Positions 1 to 6,050 of a DNA stretch of 6,783 bases are shown piece after piece (the first letter of the stretch is position 1; every line of letters begins with the position of its first letter). The DNA is from Psychroflexus sp. (GTDB lineage: Bacteria > Bacteroidota > Bacteroidia > Flavobacteriales > Flavobacteriaceae): contig PXBV01000214.1 in the NCBI GenBank assembly GCA_003565575.1, positions 1-6,783 on the forward strand, read 5' to 3'. The notes beneath the pieces are model-generated. The model did no database searches. It had not been told where the DNA came from and saw only the letters and a program-made list of their open reading frames with translations. The translations under genes and the position numbers were made by a program.

Positions 1-245
1 AACTGAAAGCCTATATTTCTGTGAAAGACGGAAAATTCCAAACGGTAAGATTTCGGGATTGGCGTTGGTTTGACTTCTTATGGATGACTCATACTATGGA
101 CTACGAAGGGAGAGATAATTTTAACAATCTTGTTTTGAGAATCTTCTCTGCGCTTGGTCTTATCACTGTTTTAAGTGGATTTTTGTTGTGGTATACTTCT
201 TCTAAAAGGATTCAAAATTTAAAGACAAAAAGTAAATCAAAATGA
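1..245 (+). CDS. PepSY-associated transmembrane protein, C-terminal end (5' truncated by window)
   Basis: The frame is open from base 3 (first full codon CTG) to the TGA at 243-245; the true start lies left of the window, so the GTG at 21 is only an internal codon. About 80 residues remain. They show a Trp/Phe-rich stretch, WRWFDFLWMTHTMDYEGRDN, then one hydrophobic membrane helix (about NLVLRIFSALGLITVLSGFLLW) and a short Lys/Ser-rich cytoplasmic tail. This arrangement matches, from memory of the family, the end of Flavobacteriia PepSY-domain membrane proteins, in which the motif precedes the last helix. Such proteins are usually inner-membrane proteins, often near iron-uptake or redox genes, but the role here is unknown. 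No hairpin terminator was seen after the stop. The family assignment is fairly likely; function is not inferred. Confidence 0.65.
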   Translation, partial: LKAYISVKDGKFQTVRFRDWRWFDFLWMTHTMDYEGRDNFNNLVLRIFSALGLITVLSGFLLWYTSSKRIQNLKTKSKSK

Positions 246-339
246 AATAGTAAAAAAAATTGAACTGATTTCCATTCTTGTGTGTTAATTTTATACTGAT
301 TAATAAAACTAAGTCTTTTGATGAAATTTATGTTTATAA

Positions 340-1230
340 ATGATAAATTCTAGACTAAATCTTGAACCTGTAGATAGGGTAAAAACTATTTCTCCAGAAG
401 ATTTCCTAGAGAAATATGTCAAGCCTCAAAAGCCAGTAGTCATTGAACAACTTACGCATGAATGGCCAGCTTATGAACAATGGTCGCTTTCATATTTCAA
501 AGAAATTGCTGGTGAAGTTGAAGTCCCTCTCTACGATAATAGACATGTGTCTGCAAAGAATAAAGTCAACCAGCCACACGCTAAAATGAAAATGAAAGAT
601 TATGTGGATTTACTTAAAACTAAGTCTACCAATTATCGAATCTTTCTCTTTAATTTGATGAATGAAGTCCCTGAGCTTCAGAAACATTACACGATGCCAA
701 ACCTTGGTCTGAAATTCTTAAAAAAGTTACCTTTTTTGTTTTTTGGCGCCGAGAACTCTACTGTTTTTATGCATTATGATATTGATTTTTCAAACATTCT
801 ACATTTTCATTTTGAAGGAAAAAAACGTTGCATCATCTATCCACCATCAGAAACTAAATTTCTTTATAAAGTACCTAATGCGTTAATCAGTTTAAACGAA
901 ATCAACTTCAATGACCCAGATTTAGAAAAATTCCCTGCCTTAACGCTAGCAAAAGGCTACGAGGCTTATCTGGAACACGGCGAAGCCTTGTATATGCCCG
1001 AAGGTTATTGGCACAGTATGACTTACCTCACGCCTGGTTTTTCTATGAGCCTGAGAACTTTACCAAGGGGTGCTAAAAATTTGAGCAAGGCTATTTATAA
1101 TCTTACCATCATGAGAAGTTTCGAAAATATAATGCGAAAACTCAAAGGAGACGATTGGATAAATTATAAAAACAAATTAGCGTATCGTCAACAGCAAAAA
1201 CGATTTCAAAAGGAATCACATAGGAAGTAA
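340..1230 (+). CDS. Cupin-like (cupin_8/JmjC-type) putative Fe(II)/2-oxoglutarate-dependent oxygenase
   Basis: This 296-residue soluble protein has no signal peptide or membrane helix. The N-terminal part (about 5-50, with VDRVKTIS and KPQKPVVIEQL...WPAYEQW) is the typical opening of cupin_8/JmjC-like proteins. The core (about 135-240) holds the likely metal triad H145-x-D147 (in FMHYDIDF) and H225 (in YMPEGYWHSM), with K161/K162 after HFHFEGKK as candidates for binding the 2-oxoglutarate carboxylate. Related enzymes hydroxylate protein or small-molecule substrates; the substrate here is unknown. The last 50 residues are basic and helical. The ATG at 340 is preceded directly by an in-frame TAA (337-339), so this is the first possible start. 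No Shine-Dalgarno is visible, which is normal for Bacteroidota. The 94-bp upstream gap suggests its own transcription, though no convincing promoter could be fixed. The gene looks intact and full length. Confidence 0.85.
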   Translation: MINSRLNLEPVDRVKTISPEDFLEKYVKPQKPVVIEQLTHEWPAYEQWSLSYFKEIAGEVEVPLYDNRHVSAKNKVNQPHAKMKMKDYVDLLKTKSTNYRIFLFNLMNEVPELQKHYTMPNLGLKFLKKLPFLFFGAENSTVFMHYDIDFSNILHFHFEGKKRCIIYPPSETKFLYKVPNALISLNEINFNDPDLEKFPALTLAKGYEAYLEHGEALYMPEGYWHSMTYLTPGFSMSLRTLPRGAKNLSKAIYNLTIMRSFENIMRKLKGDDWINYKNKLAYRQQQKRFQKESHRK

Positions 1231-1247
1231 GTCATTAATGACGTCAT
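1231..1247. repeat. Overlapping perfect palindromes GTCATTAATGAC / ATGACGTCAT
   Basis: Directly after the cupin-gene stop codon lies GTCATTAATGACGTCAT. It contains a 12-bp perfect palindrome (1231-1242) and an overlapping 10-bp perfect palindrome (1238-1247), so three GTCAT/ATGAC half-sites are packed into 17 bp. There is no T-run after it, so it is not a classic intrinsic terminator. It could be a protein-binding site or a weak 3' hairpin (GTCA-TTAA-TGAC). The symmetry is certain; function is unknown. Confidence 0.4.
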
Positions 1248-1295
1248 AAATCAGTTTGGTTCCTAGCCTTTGTTGGCTTGATGTTGATAAAGCTT

Positions 1296-1600
1296 TTACC
1301 TTTTCTTGTAATCATTAGGTTCTTTGAGGGTTTTTAGTTTTTGTTCAGATAAATCTCTCAAGGTGATTATATCAATTTCAGACAAGCTAGCTTTCTTATC
1401 TATCCTCATCTTAAAAGCACTGAAAGCACAAACGGAATTTGGATGATTTCTTTGCAATGTAGTTGCATTTATACGATTAAATATTTTTGTCAAAATAGAT
1501 TTTCAGGTTTGGCTTGATAAACCCTTTCAATAATATATTGAGTCACCACCAAAAAGAATACAGATGCTTCAATTTTGATAAACAGGGTATTTTTGCTGGG
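1296..1600 (-). pseudogene. Possible remnant of an unrecognised minus-strand gene, split by a frameshift
   Basis: Reading the minus strand, an open segment of 36 codons (1600 down to a TGA at 1490-1492) includes IKIEASVFFLVVTQYIIERV and ends in QAKPENLF. Close to where it stops, a second frame is open (from just below 1503 down to the TAA at 1296-1298, about 67 codons) and includes ATTLQRNHPNSVCAF and KASLSEIDIITLRDLSEQKL. A single shift near 1493-1502 would join them into about 100 residues of protein-like composition with alternating helix-type patterns. There is no good ATG start at either segment and no family is recognised. In DNA this AT-rich, open stretches of this size on the non-coding strand also occur by chance, so this is a weak call. 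The lower segment could alternatively be a tiny gene starting at the TTG at 1491-1493. Confidence 0.2.
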
Positions 1601-1607
1601 TTATCAA
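1574..1607 (+). promoter_or_regulatory. Candidate Bacteroidota-type -7 element inside an inverted repeat, upstream of the GH2 gene
   Basis: TATTTTTG at 1588-1595 is an exact match to the Bacteroidota -7 consensus TAnnTTTG. No good TTTG -33 box sits at the expected 19-21 bp upstream; the nearest is TTC at 1568-1570, so the promoter is only a candidate. The box is flanked by the perfect arms TTGATAA (1575-1581) and TTATCAA (1601-1607), a layout that would suit a repressor or activator site. A start near 1602 would give a leader of about 85 nt for the GH2-sulfatase operon. A second, much weaker possibility is TTG at 1621-1623 with TAGAATAT at 1643-1650. Confidence 0.25.
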
Positions 1608-1671
1608 GGAATTCGTTAAATTGCCTTGTTTTAAAATTAATTTAGAATATTAATGATAATTAACAGCATAT

Positions 1672-1678
1672 AAAAAGG
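1672..1678 (+). promoter_or_regulatory. Weak ribosome-binding site AAAAAGG for the GH2 gene
   Basis: AAAAAGG ends 9 bases before the ATG at 1688 and is the only purine-rich, Shine-Dalgarno-like stretch in the leader. It favours the 1688 start slightly over the in-frame ATG at 1694. Bacteroidota often initiate without a strong Shine-Dalgarno, so it is supportive only. Confidence 0.35.
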
Positions 1679-1687
1679 TAAAAAATA

Positions 1688-4147
1688 ATGAAGATGAGAA
1701 ACCTAATTAATATTATAAATCAACAACAATCATTTATTAAGGATTATAGTATTCTTCTTTTTTTATATTTAATCTTTACAAATTTTGGGATAAGTCAGGG
1801 GTTTGGAGATTCACAAAACATAGATTCCTGGTATTTTCATTATGGTGATGTTCGCCTTGGGGGACGAGAAACCCTAGATCATAGTGAATGGGATAAAGTC
1901 ACTATTCCACATGACTGGTCTGTAACTTTCCCAGCGAGTCCTGATTTGGCAAGTGCTACTGGGTATTTGCCTGGAGGAATTGCCTGGTACCGAACAGATT
2001 TAGAAATCCCTTCAACATCAAAAGGAAAAAGAGTATACCTGTATTTTGAGGGAATTTACAACAATAGTGAAGTCTTCATAAATGGAAAATGGTTAGGCAT
2101 AAGACCTAATGGATATGTCTCTTTCATGTACGAAATCACTCCATATGTGAAGCATGAAGGAAAAAATGTAATTGCAGTAAGAGTGAATCATGAAGAGGAT
2201 GCCGATTCCAGATGGTACACAGGTTCAGGAATTTACAGAGATGTAAAATTAGTTACGGCAGAACAGACCCATTTTGATTTATGGGGAATACATTATACAA
2301 CAAGTATTAAAAATGATATTGCTAAAGTTGAGATCAGCAGCCAATTAACTAGTACTCTTAATTCAGGAAACTTTCAAGTAAAACATACATTAATTGATGC
2401 GTCTCAAGAACAAGTAGCCTCTTCAACTCATAAGGTGAACATTAATGAAAACGGAAAAGGGCTTTCTAAACAAACTCTAGAAATAAAAAACCCAAATCTA
2501 TGGGATGTAGATAAGCCTTATTTATACCAATTGAAAAGTGAACTTTATGACAAAGGCCAAAAAATAGACTCCTCCACAACCTCAGTTGGAATCAGGTCTA
2601 TTCACTTTGACGCTGATAAAGGCTTTGCGCTTAACAATAAGTGGATGAAAATTAAAGGCGTTTGCTTACATCATGATGCAGGCGTTTTGGGTTCGGCTGT
2701 ACCTAAGTCTGTTTGGAGGGAACGTATTCTTAAACTAAAAGAAATAGGCGTTAATGGCATCCGTATGAGTCATAATCCACAAGCCACAGATGTGTATGAT
2801 TTATGCGATGAGTTAGGCATGCTGGTTATGGACGAAGCTTTTGATGAATGGGAATATCCCAAAAAGAAATGGATTACAGGCTGGAATCATGGCACTCCTG
2901 GTTTTCAGGGCTATGCCAAATACTTTCGGGAATGGAGTAAACTAGATTTATCATCTATGGTAAAACGCGACAGAAATCATCCCTCTATTATCATGTGGAG
3001 TATTGGTAACGAGGTAGATTACCCCAACGACCCTTACAGCCACCCAATTTTGAGTGATGCCTCTATTAGTCAGAAGTTTGTAAAAGGCTACTTGAAAGAC
3101 CAACCTCACGCAGATCGACTCGGGGATATTGCTAAAGAATTGGTTCCTATTGTAAAAGCATTAGACTCTAGTAGACCTGTAACTGCTGCCTTAGCTGGCG
3201 CTATTATGTCAAACGAAACTGACTACCCTGGTGCGCTAGATATTGTAGGATATAATTATACAGAGTACAAGTATGATGAAGACCATAAGACCTATCCTAG
3301 CAGAGTTTTATATGGAAGTGAAACGCGTCACGATATGAAAGCCTGGAAAGCAGTAAGAGACAAGGACTTTATTTTTGGACAGTTCATCTGGACGGGATTC
3401 GATTATCTAGGAGAAGCTCATCCTTGGCCGTCCAGAGGTTTTACCTCAGGAATGATTGATCTGGCCAATCACATCAAACCTAGAGGCTATTTTAGACAAT
3501 CACTGTGGTCTGATGAGCCTATGGTGTATTTGGGGACTTATCCTAAAGAGGCTAATGAAGATAAACTATCTATAGATGCACCAAGTATTTGGAATTATAA
3601 AAAGGGTGAAAGCATCCGTGTGGTTGCCTATACCAATACAGATAAGGTAGAATTGTTTCTTAATGGTAAAAAAGTAGGGAAAACCCAAACTTATAATGAC
3701 GAAACAGGTATTATGCATTGGGATATAGCTTATGAACCAGGCGCGCTTAAAGCTGTGGCTTACCAAGAGAATGAAGTAAAAGCTACAACAATATTAGAAA
3801 CCTCTTACGAGCCTCAATCCTTACAATTATCTGTAAATCAATCCAATCTTAATTTCAAAAATGACGTTGCCATCATAGAAGTAAAAGCTGTAGACAAGAA
3901 TGGGAATTTGGCTAATTTAGCAAGCAACGAAATTGTATGTTCTATATCTGGCGATGGAGAATTACTAGGTATTGAAAACGCTTCCAATAACGTCGCTGAA
4001 AATTATACTGATCATAAGCATAGGCTATTAAATGGAAAGGCCGTGATATATGTCCGTGCAACTGAAGATGAAGGCAACATTGAGCTAAGTGTAGCATCTC
4101 CATACTTATCAACAAAAAATTTAAATCTAGTAATTAGTAGTATATAG
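1688..4147 (+). CDS. Exported glycoside hydrolase family 2 enzyme (beta-galactosidase-like, DUF4982 type)
   Basis: This 819-residue retaining exo-glycosidase probably removes beta-linked galactose or a related sugar from oligosaccharides in the periplasm. An N-terminal signal peptide is visible: a fairly long polar n-region (1-20), hydrophobic core about 21-35, and cleavage near GISQ (34-37). There is no lipobox Cys and no T9SS tail. Domain order: GH2 sugar-binding jelly-roll (about 45-190, with WDKVTIPHDW and TGSGIYRDV), Ig-like GH2 domain (about 195-303), and TIM barrel (about 305-605, with GVCLHHDAGVLG and RMSHNPQATDVYDLCDELGM). A DUF4982 segment (about 615-700, around ELFLNGKKVG) and a C-terminal Ig/invasin-like GH2 domain (about 708-819) follow. 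The likely acid/base is E442 (WSIGNEVD) and the nucleophile E545 (LYGSETRHD); both are present and 103 residues apart. The sulfatase starts 13 bp after its stop, implying one operon and a sulfated substrate. The gene looks intact; exact sugar specificity is not readable. Confidence 0.9.
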   Translation: MKMRNLINIINQQQSFIKDYSILLFLYLIFTNFGISQGFGDSQNIDSWYFHYGDVRLGGRETLDHSEWDKVTIPHDWSVTFPASPDLASATGYLPGGIAWYRTDLEIPSTSKGKRVYLYFEGIYNNSEVFINGKWLGIRPNGYVSFMYEITPYVKHEGKNVIAVRVNHEEDADSRWYTGSGIYRDVKLVTAEQTHFDLWGIHYTTSIKNDIAKVEISSQLTSTLNSGNFQVKHTLIDASQEQVASSTHKVNINENGKGLSKQTLEIKNPNLWDVDKPYLYQLKSELYDKGQKIDSSTTSVGIRSIHFDADKGFALNNKWMKIKGVCLHHDAGVLGSAVPKSVWRERILKLKEIGVNGIRMSHNPQATDVYDLCDELGMLVMDEAFDEWEYPKKKWITGWNHGTPGFQGYAKYFREWSKLDLSSMVKRDRNHPSIIMWSIGNEVDYPNDPYSHPILSDASISQKFVKGYLKDQPHADRLGDIAKELVPIVKALDSSRPVTAALAGAIMSNETDYPGALDIVGYNYTEYKYDEDHKTYPSRVLYGSETRHDMKAWKAVRDKDFIFGQFIWTGFDYLGEAHPWPSRGFTSGMIDLANHIKPRGYFRQSLWSDEPMVYLGTYPKEANEDKLSIDAPSIWNYKKGESIRVVAYTNTDKVELFLNGKKVGKTQTYNDETGIMHWDIAYEPGALKAVAYQENEVKATTILETSYEPQSLQLSVNQSNLNFKNDVAIIEVKAVDKNGNLANLASNEIVCSISGDGELLGIENASNNVAENYTDHKHRLLNGKAVIYVRATEDEGNIELSVASPYLSTKNLNLVISSI

Positions 4148-4160
4148 TATAAAAATCATC

Positions 4161-6050
4161 ATGAATATCACTATTCAATTTATAAAAAACTCAATGCCAC
4201 TATTTGTTTATTTCATATCTATATTTTTATCGGTTTCAGTTTACGCTCAAAATGCTACTCGCCCAAACATTGTTTGGATAATGTCTGAAGATAATTCTAA
4301 GCATTATTTAAACATGTATGAAAACGGTGGAGTAGAGACCCCTAATATTGAATCATTGGCAGAAAACGGATTGATTTTTAATCATGCATTTTCTAATAGT
4401 GCGGTGTGTAGCGCATCAAGATCTACGCTTATTTCAGGGGTTTATGGCACTAGACTTGCATCCCAATATCACCGTAAAATAACTAAGGTTAATATGCCTT
4501 CTGGCTTAAAAATGTGGCTAAATTACTTAAAGGATTCCGGTTACTTTGTAACCAATGATTCTAAGACAGATTTCAATATTAACACTTCCGATATGTGGTC
4601 AGGTTTCGAGGGATGGAAAAATGATTTCGGGTGGAGAGATAGAGGTTCAAATCAACCTTTTTTTCACTCCTATACTATTCACGATACTCATGAAAGTGAA
4701 ATTCATTTTACAAATACAATAGAAAGTGTTCCTTTTGATACCGATACAATATTTGTAGAACCTAGATATCCAGATACGGAGTTGTTTAGATACACAGGAG
4801 CCTATTATCGAAAAAAACATATAGAGATGGATAATAAGGTAGGGGCTGTAATAGATGAACTAAAAGCCGATGGATTATATGATGATACTTTTATATTTTA
4901 TTTTGGAGATCATGGTGGGGTTTTGCCAGGAAGTAAGGGCTATAATCATGAAACAGGCGTTCATATTCCATTAGTAGTACATATTCCAAAAAATTTCGAG
5001 TATATGGTAGATTTTACTCCTGATAGTCGTGTTGATGGTTTTGTTAGTTTTATAGATTTTGGTGTAACAGTACTAAATCTTGCAGGGGTTTCAATTCCTT
5101 CAGGGTTTGACGGTGAACCTTTCCTGGGACAAAATGTATCAGCTGAAGATATCAATGCCAAAGATGAAACATTTACCTATGCAGATCGATTAGATGAAAA
5201 ATACGACTTTGTACGTTCAGTAAGAAAAGGAAAGTATAAATATACTAGAAATTATGAACCCTTCAATCAGCTTAGCCTTTGGAATGAATATAGATATAGA
5301 CAGTTAGCTTTTCAGCAGTGGAGGAAATTATATTTCAAAGGAGAACTCAATGATGTACAGGCTAGCTTTTTTGAAGAAAAGCCGGTTGAAGCCTTGTATG
5401 ATGTGGAAGCTGACCCCTATGAAACTAATAATCTAGCCGATAAGCCTGAATTTAATAGTGTTCTCGTTCAAATGAGGAATGTTCATTCAGATTACATAAC
5501 GACTAACAATGATTTAAGTTTTTACCCTGAGTTCTATCTCATAAATAACGCTTTTCCAAATACAGCCGAGTTTGGAGTAAATAATCAAGTTAAGCTTCAA
5601 CGTTTAAAAGATATAGCAGACCTGCAACTTCAAGATTATTCTTCTGCTGAAGCTTCTATCATTGAAGCTTTGGAGGCATCAGATCCTTGGGAACGTTATT
5701 GGGGTCTCATTGTATGTAGTAGTTTTGGCTCCGAAGCTTTAGGTATGAAGAGTAGAATTTCTGCCATAGCAGAATCTTCTGGAGAAACGAATTATAATAG
5801 AATGAGGGCACTTGAGTTTTTAGCGCTTACAAAATCTACCAACGATCCAGAATTGATTGCAGAAGCAATCACTAATAATATGTATAATGCAACTAGTGTC
5901 ACTGAAGCTTTACTTTATCTTAATAGTATGGCCATGCTAAAAGGAAGAATGGATTATAAGTTTGAAATTAATAGTAATAACTTAAGTTCTAGCATTTCCC
6001 AAGATAATAAGGTTTCAGATCGATTGAAGTATTTATACACGGTTCAATGA
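4161..6050 (+). CDS. Exported type I (S1 family) sulfatase with C-terminal HEAT-like region
   Basis: This 629-residue sulfatase is predicted to hydrolyse sulfate esters (or sulfamates) on a polysaccharide, working with the GH2 enzyme. A signal peptide spans about 1-30 (hydrophobic core 13-27, ending VYAQ). The catalytic domain (about 34-445) opens with RPNIVWIMSEDN, with metal ligands probably E43/D44. The formylglycine site is C83 in VCSASRSTLISG, the CxAxR variant of CxPxR, with R87 conserved. D250 and H251 (FYFGDHGG), K259, H104 and H177 (HDTHES) fit other metal- or sulfate-binding positions. Motifs KTDFN, QPFF and THES recall the SGSH-like/N-sulfoglucosamine-sulfohydrolase-annotated group. 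LYDVEADPYETNNLA (412-426) is the usual end of the fold. Residues about 475-600 form short helical pairs resembling HEAT repeats. No Shine-Dalgarno is visible; the gene is 13 bp from the GH2 stop. It has no T9SS tail as read, yet a broken F5/8-sorting-domain frame follows directly, so its C-terminus may have been shortened. An activating formylglycine-generating enzyme is not in the window. Confidence 0.9.
   Translation: MNITIQFIKNSMPLFVYFISIFLSVSVYAQNATRPNIVWIMSEDNSKHYLNMYENGGVETPNIESLAENGLIFNHAFSNSAVCSASRSTLISGVYGTRLASQYHRKITKVNMPSGLKMWLNYLKDSGYFVTNDSKTDFNINTSDMWSGFEGWKNDFGWRDRGSNQPFFHSYTIHDTHESEIHFTNTIESVPFDTDTIFVEPRYPDTELFRYTGAYYRKKHIEMDNKVGAVIDELKADGLYDDTFIFYFGDHGGVLPGSKGYNHETGVHIPLVVHIPKNFEYMVDFTPDSRVDGFVSFIDFGVTVLNLAGVSIPSGFDGEPFLGQNVSAEDINAKDETFTYADRLDEKYDFVRSVRKGKYKYTRNYEPFNQLSLWNEYRYRQLAFQQWRKLYFKGELNDVQASFFEEKPVEALYDVEADPYETNNLADKPEFNSVLVQMRNVHSDYITTNNDLSFYPEFYLINNAFPNTAEFGVNNQVKLQRLKDIADLQLQDYSSAEASIIEALEASDPWERYWGLIVCSSFGSEALGMKSRISAIAESSGETNYNRMRALEFLALTKSTNDPELIAEAITNNMYNATSVTEALLYLNSMAMLKGRMDYKFEINSNNLSSSISQDNKVSDRLKYLYTVQ

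Larger units (their letters stand above)
1231..1687. other. 457-bp intergenic region between the cupin-like gene and the GH2 gene
   Basis: No intact gene is supported here. The stretch holds the overlapping palindromes at its left end, a possible decayed minus-strand reading frame (1296-1600), two copies of the 10-mer TTGGCTTGAT (1273-1282 and 1509-1518), two copies of TTGATAAAC (1514-1522 and 1575-1583), and a candidate promoter/operator region (1574-1607) upstream of the GH2 gene. The last 80 bp before the GH2 start are very AT-rich, as expected of a leader. No rho-independent terminator with stem and T-run, and no recognisable riboswitch, was found. Confidence 0.5.

Noticed and set aside
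260..293. Possible promoter TTG ... TAATTTTA upstream of the cupin-like gene
   Set aside because: The -7-like box misses the final G and the spacer is about 23 bp, longer than the usual 19-21; not distinguishable from AT-rich background.
321..353. Ten-codon ATG leader-peptide-like frame overlapping the cupin-like gene start
   Set aside because: Too short, without a ribosome-binding site or regulatory residue pattern; such ATG-rich overlaps are expected in AT-rich spacers.
1264..1282. Possible terminator hairpin AGCC-TTTGTT-GGCT
   Set aside because: Only four perfect base pairs and no T-run following; too weak to call an intrinsic terminator.
3566..3766. 66-codon open frame on the minus strand inside the GH2 gene
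   Set aside because: It lies wholly within strongly supported GH2 coding sequence (DUF4982 region) and has no recognisable domain; it is a shadow frame.
4961..5161. 66-codon open frame on the minus strand inside the sulfatase gene
   Set aside because: It overlaps conserved sulfatase sequence in the sense frame and has no independent support.
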